NCBI GenBank assembly: GCA_009693865.1
Contig: SHWL01000003.1
Coordinates: forward strand, 20,657 to 84,656
DNA length: 64,000 bases
Origin: Acetobacteraceae bacterium
GTDB taxonomy: Bacteria > Pseudomonadota > Alphaproteobacteria > Acetobacterales > Acetobacteraceae
Reading direction: 5' to 3'
Shown here: piece after piece, positions 47,595 through 56,891 of the stretch
Numbering within the stretch: position 1 is the first letter of the stretch
How the letters are laid out: each line of letters starts with the position of its first letter
Translations under genes and position numbers: made by a program
The notes under the pieces: model-generated
Databases searched by the model: none
What the model saw: only the letters and a program-made list of their open reading frames with translations
Told to the model about the DNA's origin: nothing

Positions 47595-48368
47595 ATGAAA
47601 TACGGGGCATTCAAGGTTGTCGCGGCGTCGTTGGCGTTGCTGTCCGCTCCCGCGCTCGCGGCGCCGATCACGAAAACCTTGAGCGTGGATGTCTACCAGG
47701 TTTGCAACGACGCGGGCCTGACGGTGTGTGCCGCCACCGGCCCGGTTGGAAATGCCTATTTCACCGATTCAACCAATAAGATCTGGGCGCAGGCCGGAAT
47801 CGGCGTTTCGTTCAATTTTGTCAGCAAGGTATTCAACAGCGGCTTCTACGATATTAATGACGGCGTCGCGGGTGACGGGTTCGCTGACCTGGCCGCCGCC
47901 TATGGCACGCACGGTCCGAGCGCCACCAATGTCGACATGTTCCTGGTGAACACCGTCGCCGGTGCCTTCGGAGAGGGGTGGTTCGGCGCGGGTGGCCTTG
48001 TCATGGCCATGCAAACCATCATGAATTTCAACGGCGGCCTCGGCCGCATCGATACCCTCGCGCATGAAATCGGACATAATCTGGGTCTGGAACCAGCGAG
48101 CCTGGGTGGCGACGCTGGCGGGCACGTGCCAAGCAATGCCACCAACGACAGCCTGATGGCCTCCGGCGCCTGGCGCAACGTGCCAACCACGCTGGCGGAC
48201 ATCAACCCGGATGGCCTCGGCTACGACAAGCTGAGCCTCGGCGAAATCGCTTTCGTGCTCGACAGTACCCTGCTCAGGGATATCCCGGAGCCTGGCACAA
48301 TGGCTCTGCTCGCGATTGCCCTGTTGTCGATCGCTGGCTCCCGCCGTCGCGCGAAAGCCCGATCGTAG
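47595..48368 (+). CDS. Secreted PEP-CTERM protein with metzincin-like zinc motif
   Basis: Signal peptide, 'IDTLAHEIGHNLGLEP' (HExxHxxGxxP), C-terminal 'DIPEPGTMALLAIALLSIAGSRRRAKARS'. Confidence 0.85.
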   Translation: MKYGAFKVVAASLALLSAPALAAPITKTLSVDVYQVCNDAGLTVCAATGPVGNAYFTDSTNKIWAQAGIGVSFNFVSKVFNSGFYDINDGVAGDGFADLAAAYGTHGPSATNVDMFLVNTVAGAFGEGWFGAGGLVMAMQTIMNFNGGLGRIDTLAHEIGHNLGLEPASLGGDAGGHVPSNATNDSLMASGAWRNVPTTLADINPDGLGYDKLSLGEIAFVLDSTLLRDIPEPGTMALLAIALLSIAGSRRRAKARS

Positions 48369-48667
48369 CCGAGGGAGCGGCGTCGCGACGAAAGCCACCG
48401 ATCGCATCGACCGATTTGCCGCCTGGCGTGGCGCCGGTACGGCTCGCCGCGGGAAACGGACCTGGCCGGAGCTGGCCCGAGGCACCGGCATCATCGCGTT
48501 GCCGCCTGTTTCGACAGGCTCGCGGAGGGCACCGGCTGAAATCCGTCCTCCCGGCGGCGCGTGCTGTTGCGCTGGTTGGTCAGGTCCGGCGGTCGCCAGC
48601 CTTCGCTTCGTTGCCCCCCTTGCCATTCCCGCTAAAATCCCCCCATCGATCCAAAAGGAAACGCGGA

Positions 48668-49729
48668 ATGAAGAAACGTATCGTCGTCGTCGGGGCCGGG
48701 GCCGTCGGAGGTTATGTCGGCTCAAGTCTGTTTCACGCCGGCCACGACGTCACTCTGGTCGACCCCTGGCCCGAGCACGTGGAGACAATCCGCGCCCACG
48801 GCATGAACCTCTACGGCATGACCGAGGCCGAGCGGAAAACCGTCAAGGTGCCCGCGATCCATCTGACCGAGCTCCAGGACCTCGCCAAACAGCGCCCGAT
48901 CGACATCGCGCTGATCTCGGTCAAATCGTTCGATACGATCTGGGCTTGCCAGATGATCAAACAGTACCTCGCGCCGAGCGGCATCGTCGCGTCCATGCAG
49001 AACTGCGTGAACGAGGAACGGGTCGCCTCCGTCGCCGGTTGGGGCCGCACGTTGGGCATCATCGTCGGCGGCGGCGTGGGAGTCGATCTCTATGAACCCG
49101 GCCATATCCGCCGCGGCTATGCCAAGCGCCGGCAAATCACCTCATTCTATGTCGGCGAGCCGTCCGGCCTGATCACGAAGCGCGCCCAGGAACTGGCCGC
49201 GATCATGGACGATTGCGACACGGCGAAAGCCACCGACAATCTGTGGGGAGAACGCTGGACCAAGCTGTGCGTCAACGGCATGCGCAACGGCGTCTCGGCC
49301 GCGACCGGCATGGGCGGCAACGCCCGCGACGGGCACGACGCGGTGCGCCGTGTCTGCATCGCCCTTGGCGGCGAAGCGGTCCGAGTCGGCCAAAAGCTTG
49401 GCTACAAGCTTGGCCTGATAGGCACACTACCGCCGGAGAGCCTCGCGAAAGCCATGGAAGGCGACAAAGCGGCGATCGCGGAGATCGAGAAACTGTTGGT
49501 CGGTGGCACCGACGAAGGCGTGCGCGCGCCCTGGCAGCGCCCCTCGATGGCGCAGGACATGGCGAAAGGCCGCCGCACAGAGATCCAACTGATGAACGGG
49601 TTCATCGCCAGCGAGGGCGCCCGTGTGGGTGTCGCGGCGCCGGCGCATGAGATGGTCACACGCCAGGTGCTGCGGGTGGAACGCGGCGAAATCCCGCCGC
49701 GTCCAGAGAACGTGCTTGTCAACAGCTGA
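48668..49729 (+). CDS. Ketopantoate reductase-family protein (2-dehydropantoate 2-reductase-like)
   Basis: 'KRIVVVGAGAVGGYVGSSLFHAGHDVTLVDPW', 'MIKQYLAPSGIVASMQNCVNEERV'. Confidence 0.9.
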   Translation: MKKRIVVVGAGAVGGYVGSSLFHAGHDVTLVDPWPEHVETIRAHGMNLYGMTEAERKTVKVPAIHLTELQDLAKQRPIDIALISVKSFDTIWACQMIKQYLAPSGIVASMQNCVNEERVASVAGWGRTLGIIVGGGVGVDLYEPGHIRRGYAKRRQITSFYVGEPSGLITKRAQELAAIMDDCDTAKATDNLWGERWTKLCVNGMRNGVSAATGMGGNARDGHDAVRRVCIALGGEAVRVGQKLGYKLGLIGTLPPESLAKAMEGDKAAIAEIEKLLVGGTDEGVRAPWQRPSMAQDMAKGRRTEIQLMNGFIASEGARVGVAAPAHEMVTRQVLRVERGEIPPRPENVLVNS

Positions 49730-49775
49730 TCGCCGGAGGGGAGGCCGGCCCGCGAACGGACCGGCCCCTTTCCCC

Positions 49776-49856
49776 CTACGACATCTCGAAAGTGACCTTG
49801 ACTTTTCGGGCCAGAATCACCACGATCAGCAGCAAGAGGATAAGATGATTGAGCAT
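49776..49856 (-). CDS. 26-aa hydrophobic single-TM small protein
   Basis: ATG..TAG encodes MLNHLILLLLIVVILARKVKVTFEMS; GGAGGAG Shine-Dalgarno 4 nt upstream of ATG. Confidence 0.6.
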   Translation of the reverse strand: MLNHLILLLLIVVILARKVKVTFEMS

Positions 49857-49873
49857 CCTACTCCTCCGACGTT

Positions 49874-49905
49874 AAGCCGGCGGGGGTATTCCCGCCGGCT
49901 TTTTC
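49874..49905 (+). terminator. Intrinsic terminator
   Basis: AAGCCGGCGGGggtattCCCGCCGGCTTTTT. Confidence 0.9.
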
Positions 49906-50036
49906 ACTCTGAAACCTCCGGGTTAACAAAGTCTTGATGCGCTCGAATTTTCTCGGGGCGGCCGCCCGCCGGGACAGGACTTGCCCGAAGGGACCCCGCG
50001 CGGTTAAGTCCGCGCCATCGGCGAAAAGGGGCGTTC

Positions 50037-50744
50037 ATGGCGGTCAATAAGATTTTCCCGGACGCGGCGGCGGCGCTTTCCGGGCAATTGCGCGATGGCA
50101 TGACCATCATGGCCGGCGGGTTCGGCCTGTGCGGCATCCCCTCGGCACTGATCGAGGCGATCCGCGCCTCCGGCGTCAAGGATCTGACCATCATCTCCAA
50201 CAACGCCGGAATCGACGATTGCGGGCTTGGGCTGCTGCTGGTCACGCGCCAGGTCAAGAAAATGGTCAGTTCCTATGTCGGCGAGAACGCGACATTCGCG
50301 AAACAGTATCTCGCCGGAGAACTCGAGATCGAGTTCAACCCGCAAGGAACGCTCGCGGAACGTATTCGCGCGGGCGGAGCGGGCATCCCGGCCTTCTTCA
50401 CGGCGACCGGCGTCGGCACGCAGATCGCCGAGGGGAAACCAACCCAGGTGTTCGATGGCCGGACTTATGTGATGGAGCGCGGACTACGCGCCGACCTGGC
50501 GGTGATCCATGCGTGGAAAGCCGATACCGAGGGCAATCTGATCTACAACATGACCGCGCGGAACTTTAATCCGATCATGGCCACAGCGGCCGAAATGGTC
50601 GTCGTGGAAGTTGAGGAAGTCGTCCCCGCCGGACAGATCAATCCCGATCACATCGTCACGCCGGGCCTGTTCGTCAACCGGATCGTTCCGCTGACGACGG
50701 TCGAGAAACGTATCGAGCAACGCACAGTGCGAAAGCGCGCTTAG
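50037..50744 (+). CDS. scoA: 3-oxoacid CoA-transferase subunit A
   Basis: 'DGMTIMAGGFGLCGIPSALIEAI', 'GLRADLAVIHAWKADTEGNLIY'. Confidence 0.93.
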   Translation: MAVNKIFPDAAAALSGQLRDGMTIMAGGFGLCGIPSALIEAIRASGVKDLTIISNNAGIDDCGLGLLLVTRQVKKMVSSYVGENATFAKQYLAGELEIEFNPQGTLAERIRAGGAGIPAFFTATGVGTQIAEGKPTQVFDGRTYVMERGLRADLAVIHAWKADTEGNLIYNMTARNFNPIMATAAEMVVVEVEEVVPAGQINPDHIVTPGLFVNRIVPLTTVEKRIEQRTVRKRA

Positions 50745-50756
50745 GGAGTCCGCGAC

Positions 50757-51404
50757 ATGGCCTGGACACGCGATCAAATGGCCGCCCGCGCGGCGCACGA
50801 ACTGAAAGACGGCTTCTACGCCAATCTCGGCATCGGCATTCCGACGCTGGTCGCCAACTACGTGCCCCCGGGCATGTCGATTCAATTGCACTCGGAAAAC
50901 GGCATGCTCGGCATGGGGCCGTTCCCGTTCGAGGGCGATGAAGATCCCGATCTGATCAACGCCGGCAAGCAAACCGTGACCACGCTGCCGACAACCAGTT
51001 TCTTCGACAGCGCGGCCAGCTTCGCCATGGTGCGGGGCGGGCATATCGACATCTCCATCCTTGGCGCCTTGCAGGTGGCGGAGAACGGCGACCTCGCGAA
51101 CTGGATGATCCCGGGGAAGATGGTCAAGGGCATGGGCGGGGCGATGGACCTCGTCGCGGGCGTGCGCCGTGTCGTCGTGCTGATGGAGCACACCGCGGGC
51201 GGCAAGCCCAAGCTGCTGAAGCGTTGCAACCTGCCGTTGACCGGCGCGGGCGTCGTCGATCTCATCATCACCGACCTCGGCGTGTTCGAGGTACCCGCGA
51301 AAGGCGTGGACGGCGGTCTGCGCCTGCTGGAAATGGCGCCCGATGTCACATTGGACGAGTTACGGGAAAAGACCGAGGCGCCGTTCCGGATCACCAACGG
51401 CTGA
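50757..51404 (+). CDS. scoB: 3-oxoacid CoA-transferase subunit B
   Basis: '[36 protein letters not shown]', '[20 protein letters not shown]'. Confidence 0.94.
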   Translation: MAWTRDQMAARAAHELKDGFYANLGIGIPTLVANYVPPGMSIQLHSENGMLGMGPFPFEGDEDPDLINAGKQTVTTLPTTSFFDSAASFAMVRGGHIDISILGALQVAENGDLANWMIPGKMVKGMGGAMDLVAGVRRVVVLMEHTAGGKPKLLKRCNLPLTGAGVVDLIITDLGVFEVPAKGVDGGLRLLEMAPDVTLDELREKTEAPFRITNG

Positions 51405-51414
51405 CGCCTGAGCG

Positions 51415-51810
51415 TCAGGCGGCCAGGCCGGTCAATTCGCCGATGACGCGGGTCCAAACCGCTTCCATCTCCGGGGTCCAGTCAGAGCCCATGATGTCTT
51501 TGAATGTGGCCATGACGGTGACGTAGAAGCGGTCGAACATCTCGGGCTCCACGCCCAAACCCTGATGATTGACCCGTTCGATCTGGACCAGGTTGGCCCC
51601 GTAGGTCCGGTCTCCAAGAAAATCCAGCAGGCTTTCCATTGTCACCTGGAACATCTGGCCGCGCACCAGGCCGCCTTTGTCGCGGACGAACAGCGCCTCG
51701 ACCTCGGGCATTTCGGCGAACAGACGGTCGAACACGAGCTTCATCGGGTCGTCCACGCGAGCGGCGACGCGTTCGAGGGTTTCGGTAACGATGTCAGCGT
51801 CCCCGCTCAT
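51415..51810 (-). CDS. Globin-like protein
   Basis: 'VFDRLFAEMPEVEALFVRDKGGLVRGQMF', 'NHQGLGVEPEMFDRFYVTVMATFKDIMGSDWTPEMEAVW'. Confidence 0.7.
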   Translation of the reverse strand: MSGDADIVTETLERVAARVDDPMKLVFDRLFAEMPEVEALFVRDKGGLVRGQMFQVTMESLLDFLGDRTYGANLVQIERVNHQGLGVEPEMFDRFYVTVMATFKDIMGSDWTPEMEAVWTRVIGELTGLAA

Positions 51811-51905
51811 GCAGGCTCCCGAGGGTTTCGTCGTGGTCAGCTTCCACGATACCGGCGGATAACGGAAGGCCCGAACCGGCCGCGCCGGCTCGTGCCGCGC
51901 ATGCT

Positions 51906-53528
51906 CTATTCTGGCGGCGCGGCGGCGAACAGTTCGCTCAGAAACGGCGATGCGCGTCCAAGATCGCGGAACAGTTTGGCGGAATCGTTGAAGACCCAGA
52001 CCGTCGAGTTACCGCACATCATCACGCGATCGGGTTCGCCGTAAGCCGCCGACAACCGCTCGACCGGAAGCCGGTCGGTGACGATGAACCGGTAGGGTGG
52101 CCGCCGCGTTCCATCGTGGATGTCATGGGTGAACCATAGCCGATCGTTCCCCCAGATCCGCGCCGCGCCAAAGGCGTTGAGCGCCCCGATCTGTAAACTC
52201 CAATCGCTGGCGATACTGGTCTGGCGGGCGATCCAGAAATCCGCGAGGCCCGCCTGCAATCCAGCCTCCCGCAGGCACGATGCGAGCGGCGTGCTCCAGG
52301 TCAACAGGCGAGGAACCTGAGCGCCCGCCGAAACCCAGACCATCGCCAACCCAGCGGCCATCGCCGCCACCCAGCCGCGCGATGCCCAAAACCACCAGGG
52401 TCCCGCCTTTACCAACAATGTGGCGGCGAAGATGACCGCCCACCAGAGCAACGGCAGCGCGTAGCGAAACGACCAAACGTCCTCGTAAAAAATCGCCGTG
52501 AACGCGAGCGACCCGAACGAGCTGACCGCCGCGAAAACCGGCCAGAATCCGCCAGGCCACAAACGCAACCCGTCTCGCCAGGCAAGCACGGCGAGCGCGA
52601 TGGTCAGAACCAGCATCGCGGCGATCACATCGAGATGATCGCCCAGTTCGGCCAGGAAACGGCCCGCATGCTCAAGGAACGAGTCGAAAGACGGATGCGG
52701 CATGTATTGCCGGTCCATTTTCGACGCACAGAACCCGCCCAGGGCCGCGCCGAACCAAACACATGTAAGCAGGCGGATCGCGTTCTCTTTCCTGATCGTG
52801 CCAGCCAGAAGTCCACCCAGCAGAGCCGCCGTCACCGGCGCGAGCAGGCTGATCAGACTGAGTTGATCCGACACCTCCCCGGCGAAGGAAAGAAACGTGA
52901 GACATGCGATGTCCCGCACCCGCACGTGCTTCGCCGCCCGGCTCGCGACCAAAGCCGCCGTCAGAGCCAGAAGAAAGTTTCCACCGTGCCCACCCGGCAA
53001 AAGCGTCAGAATCCACGAAAAGAAAATTCCCTGGGCGTTCGTTCCAGGATGCATGTCGCTGGAATACAAAGCCGCGGTCGTCATGAGCGGCAAAACCAGC
53101 GCCAGGACCGCCAAAGTGGCCGTCCGATGAGTGCATTGAGCGATGTGAGCGGCGATCGCGCTCCCGGCTGTCACGAGCCACAGCAGCACGACCAAAACCC
53201 AGGCCGCCATCGCCACGCGCCAGCTTCCGGTGACGGCCTGCACGATGCCGACGACCGTTTCATCGGGGAAAAATCCAGGACTGTGCGGCTGTTCGAACCC
53301 CGCCCATGCGTCTCCGTGGTGCAGCAGGTCCCAGATGAAATCCGTAGGCGTCAGACTGTCCGACGTGAGCAGCAATTCTGGCCGGCCCCAGTAAAGCAGG
53401 CTCAAAAGTAGGCACGGAACGATCGTGAGGGTGGCACCCTCAAGCGACACCGCCAGAAACCGCGGCGCGACCCGTGCGAAGGCCCACGAAACCATGGCTG
53501 GGCGTGGATAAACACTGGCGGGCATCAC
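51906..53528 (-). CDS. Polytopic membrane protein of unknown function
   Basis: 540 aa with many hydrophobic segments; conserved-family assignment not possible by eye. Confidence 0.75.
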   Translation of the reverse strand: MMPASVYPRPAMVSWAFARVAPRFLAVSLEGATLTIVPCLLLSLLYWGRPELLLTSDSLTPTDFIWDLLHHGDAWAGFEQPHSPGFFPDETVVGIVQAVTGSWRVAMAAWVLVVLLWLVTAGSAIAAHIAQCTHRTATLAVLALVLPLMTTAALYSSDMHPGTNAQGIFFSWILTLLPGGHGGNFLLALTAALVASRAAKHVRVRDIACLTFLSFAGEVSDQLSLISLLAPVTAALLGGLLAGTIRKENAIRLLTCVWFGAALGGFCASKMDRQYMPHPSFDSFLEHAGRFLAELGDHLDVIAAMLVLTIALAVLAWRDGLRLWPGGFWPVFAAVSSFGSLAFTAIFYEDVWSFRYALPLLWWAVIFAATLLVKAGPWWFWASRGWVAAMAAGLAMVWVSAGAQVPRLLTWSTPLASCLREAGLQAGLADFWIARQTSIASDWSLQIGALNAFGAARIWGNDRLWFTHDIHDGTRRPPYRFIVTDRLPVERLSAAYGEPDRVMMCGNSTVWVFNDSAKLFRDLGRASPFLSELFAAAPPE

Positions 53529-53764
53529 TGTGGCGGCAGCCTCTTTTGTCGATGGACCCCCGGCGCCAACGGCGAACAGGCGGACGCCAATTTACACGAC
53601 CGCGTTAACGCGCGCGTTTCAACCCGGATCGCCGTGACGCTCCCGGCGCGGACCCAGGTGGTGTCATCGAAGGCGATGTAGCCTCCCGTCCTTCCGTCAT
53701 CGCCCGGCTCGTCCGCGTAAGCGACAGGATAACGGAGGACCGGAGACGGATATTCTCTTTTCAT

Positions 53765-53843
53765 CGTCATGGCCCGGCTCGTCCGGGCCACCCGTTGTGG
53801 TACTGTGCTGAAATTGGTGGCCCGGACGAGCCGGGCCATGACG
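53765..53843. repeat. Dispersed inverted-repeat element E4
   Basis: Perfect 28-bp arms CGTCATGGCCCGGCTCGTCCGGGCCACC / GGTGGCCCGGACGAGCCGGGCCATGACG, 23-nt spacer. Confidence 0.93.
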
Positions 53844-53903
53844 GAAAGATGGCCGCGTGCCACTCGATTCATCAATAATCGGGTGCCGCCCAACAAATGC
53901 ACG

Positions 53904-53938
53904 AAAAAAACTTGGCGGCACCGGATGGGTGCCGCCAG
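53904..53938 (-). terminator. Intrinsic terminator of the 54-56.7 kb minus-strand genes
   Basis: Minus strand TGGCGGCACCcatccGGTGCCGCCAAGTTTTTTT. Confidence 0.87.
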
Positions 53939-54062
53939 GTTTGGGGAGGAGTCCAAGAGAGAAGCAGACAAGAGGAGCTTATCCGCCTCTCAGTGGGGAA
54001 ATTGCCTTGGCCAGAGCCCGGCATCATTGACATGGATCAACGATCCGGATTTTCGGCGTTTT

Positions 54063-55202
54063 TCAGGTCGCGAAGGCCGGCATGACGTCGCGGGCAAACC
54101 AGCGAAGCTGTTCCTCGAACACCGAAGGGGACAGGCCCTCAGCCCAGTGGACCATGAAATCCTCCATGCCGGGGTATTTCGCCTCGATCGATTTGATCCC
54201 ATCGATCACCTGTTGCGGTGAGCCACAGAACCACGCCTTCTGCGCCACGCCGTCGCGCAAGGACGGAATTCGAGCGGGCGCGCCAGGCGTACCCCAGGTG
54301 CGGCCAGTTTCATCGGCGTAGCGGACGAAGCCGAACGGCGCGAACCATTTATATCGTTCGTCATGCGCGGGCTCGATCTCGCGGATCGCTTCCTCCTGGT
54401 CTTTCGCCAGATAAATCCCAGCGCCCCAGATCATGTCCTGGCCGAGTTGCTTGTCACGGCCATGCGCCGCGCAGGCCTCGTGATACGCCCGCACGACATC
54501 GTCGAGGATTTTTTCGCCGTTCAGCACCACCATCGCCTTCAGGTCGTATTTCGCCATCATGTCGATCGTCCGGCCGCTGGCGATCGGCATGTAGATCGGC
54601 ACGGGCCGGTTGATCGGCCGCGGGACGAGGGTGATCTCCTTCAATTTATAGCCGCGGTAGTCGACCTCGGGCGGGCATGTGAAATGCTTGCCCTTGAAAC
54701 TAAAGGAGTCCTCGTTGAAGGCTTTCAGCAGCAGTTGCACACCCTCCTCGAACACCTCGCGATTCTTATCGGCGTCGATCAAGGGGCCGCCGAACGTTTC
54801 CACCTCGCGCGTGTGGTAGCCACGGCCCACGCCCATGATGACGCGGCCGCCGGTCACGATGTCGGCCATCGCGTAATCCTCGGCGAGGCGCAGCGGATGC
54901 CACATCGGCAGCACGTTGAAGCCGCAGCCGAATTTCAGCCGTTCCGTCTGCGTGGCGAGCCAAAGGCCAAGCTGGATCAGGTTCGGCAGGCACTCATAGC
55001 CTTCGTGCTGAAAATGATGCTCGGCGGTCCACAGCGCGTGATAGCCGGTTTCGTCCATTGCGCGGGCCATACGGCGCGCGGTCCAGAACACCTCGGCGAA
55101 CCGGTCGTTGGTGTACCGGCGATCGTTGGCGGGCGTGCCCTGAAGGCCGATATTGTCGAGGTCGATCTGTCCGACATACAGCACGTGAAAACGTTTGATC
55201 AT
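54063..55202 (-). CDS. LLM-class flavin-dependent oxidoreductase (luciferase-like)
   Basis: 'TGYHALWTAEHHFQHEGYECLPNLIQLGLWLA', 'GGRVIMGVGRGYHTREVETFG'. Confidence 0.92.
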   Translation of the reverse strand: MIKRFHVLYVGQIDLDNIGLQGTPANDRRYTNDRFAEVFWTARRMARAMDETGYHALWTAEHHFQHEGYECLPNLIQLGLWLATQTERLKFGCGFNVLPMWHPLRLAEDYAMADIVTGGRVIMGVGRGYHTREVETFGGPLIDADKNREVFEEGVQLLLKAFNEDSFSFKGKHFTCPPEVDYRGYKLKEITLVPRPINRPVPIYMPIASGRTIDMMAKYDLKAMVVLNGEKILDDVVRAYHEACAAHGRDKQLGQDMIWGAGIYLAKDQEEAIREIEPAHDERYKWFAPFGFVRYADETGRTWGTPGAPARIPSLRDGVAQKAWFCGSPQQVIDGIKSIEAKYPGMEDFMVHWAEGLSPSVFEEQLRWFARDVMPAFAT

Positions 55203-55232
55203 GGTGGGTTCCTCTCGTCTATCTCATGGTGG

Positions 55233-56711
55233 TCACGTCTTGACCGGTGGGCCAACCTGACGCCGCGGCATCATCGGTGCCGCCGGAATTGAACTGACAT
55301 CCACGGCTGGCATCGCGAAGTTGATCTCCTTCAGCACCGCGTTGGCGAGTTCGTTGTACCTCCCAAAACTCCGCCGCAACCGCGAGCGCCAGATCGGAAT
55401 GCCCCCGTTGGCGTGCAATTCATACACCGACTCGCGCGCATCGAGCGAAGAACCAACATGATCCCACGCCATCTGCAACAACGCCGCGCGCTGCCTCGCG
55501 GAGTAACCGCCGCCGCTGAACGATTCTTCCAAACCCGCGCCAACCTCGGCGGAGGCGAGATCGGTGTCCGAGGGTGCGACGATCAGCGACGAGCCCGGCA
55601 GGATCCGCAACGTTTCCGTCAGCCGCTGGCGCGCGTTCAGCATCGCGATGCTGCCGACCGCGATGTGATCATGATTGGTGTAGCAATAACCTTCCGGCGT
55701 GAAGCTCGGGTCGAGTTCGGCCGCGATCAGACAGGTGCGGACCGTTTGCACATCCGTGATCATGTCGATCAGCAACTCGATCGTCGGCGCCTGCTGCGTC
55801 AGGCCCATCGCGTCCGCCAACGCGAGGCCAAGGCCAAGCGCGAAATCTCCCTTCGCGAGCCAGCAATAGAGTTGATGCCAGAACAGCCAGCGCGCGATCG
55901 GATCGAGATTGGCATCGAGGAAGAACAACCGGTCATTCGGAATGAACACGTTGTCGAACCACATCTGGCCGTCCAGCTCATCGTTGCGGGACGACAATGG
56001 AGACAGAAACGGGTTGGGGTCGCGCACGGAAACCTTGCGGCACAGGACCGTGACCCCCGCCGCGTTGATCGGCACGATGAAAGTGACGCGATGCCCGTTG
56101 TGCTCGCACGACGAATTGGCCCCGACATACACGTCCTCGGCGTACGCTGGGCTGGTGTGCATGCCGACCTTGCCACTGATGAACAGCCCCTCCGGCGTTT
56201 CCTTGACAACGCGCAGCGCGTTGCGTTCGGCGGGATCGGGACGCAGACGGTAGCCGATCGTGGCGGCGCCGGAGGAAAAGGTCAGGAACCGGCCGGTCTC
56301 GGCGACCGACGCCCGGTACGCGGCGGCGTTTTCGATCTGCGCCGGGAACTTGCCATACGCCCGCACGGTCGTTTCGACGCCCAGGGCAATCAGGTGGCCG
56401 TAGGCGGGCGTATGCGTGACGTTGCCCGCGTTGATGAACGTGGTGGCGGAGTAGCTACGACCGAGCCGCCGCAGATCGGCCGCCGAGCGTGGCAGGATGC
56501 CCCAGACCGGCGTGCCGGATTCAGTGACCAGGGTTTCGCGCCAGGCGAGGTCGAAGTGGCGGTCGTACCAGGTGACGTATTCCTCGACCATCGCGCTGGT
56601 CGCCGGGTGCGTCGCCACGTCTTCCACCAATCCGTCGTTCATCACCCAGATCCGGCGGCCATCGCGCAGGGATGTCCGGTAGTCCACGCCTGTCCGCATC
56701 GTCGTCTCCAA
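55233..56711 (-). CDS. 4-hydroxyphenylacetate 3-hydroxylase-family (HpaB-like) flavoprotein
   Basis: 'DYRTSLRDGRRIWVMNDGLVEDVATHPA', 'MWFDNVFIPNDRLFF', 'EESFSGGGYSARQRAALLQMAWDHVGS'. Confidence 0.88.
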   Translation of the reverse strand: METTMRTGVDYRTSLRDGRRIWVMNDGLVEDVATHPATSAMVEEYVTWYDRHFDLAWRETLVTESGTPVWGILPRSAADLRRLGRSYSATTFINAGNVTHTPAYGHLIALGVETTVRAYGKFPAQIENAAAYRASVAETGRFLTFSSGAATIGYRLRPDPAERNALRVVKETPEGLFISGKVGMHTSPAYAEDVYVGANSSCEHNGHRVTFIVPINAAGVTVLCRKVSVRDPNPFLSPLSSRNDELDGQMWFDNVFIPNDRLFFLDANLDPIARWLFWHQLYCWLAKGDFALGLGLALADAMGLTQQAPTIELLIDMITDVQTVRTCLIAAELDPSFTPEGYCYTNHDHIAVGSIAMLNARQRLTETLRILPGSSLIVAPSDTDLASAEVGAGLEESFSGGGYSARQRAALLQMAWDHVGSSLDARESVYELHANGGIPIWRSRLRRSFGRYNELANAVLKEINFAMPAVDVSSIPAAPMMPRRQVGPPVKT

Positions 56712-56891
56712 AAGCCCGCCTGATCGACCGGAGCAAGATTAGACCGGGTGGCCCAACGGGGAAACCGATGGCGGATTGCCAACGGATTTGACCGCGGAAC
56801 CCTCCGGCCGGAGCAGTCGCCGAAATCAGCTACCGCCCACCGCTATTAACCCGCCATAGTCGGCCTCCCCTGGCGATAAGGAGATGCCGAA

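Noticed and set aside
54363-55292. 309-aa plus-strand ORF antisense to LLM oxidoreductase
   Set aside because: Shadow ORF opposite a well-supported flavin-dependent oxidoreductase
55413-56723. 436-aa plus-strand ORF antisense to HpaB-like gene
   Set aside because: Shadow ORF; composition biased (Arg/Asp/Gln), no motif, opposite a strongly supported CDS
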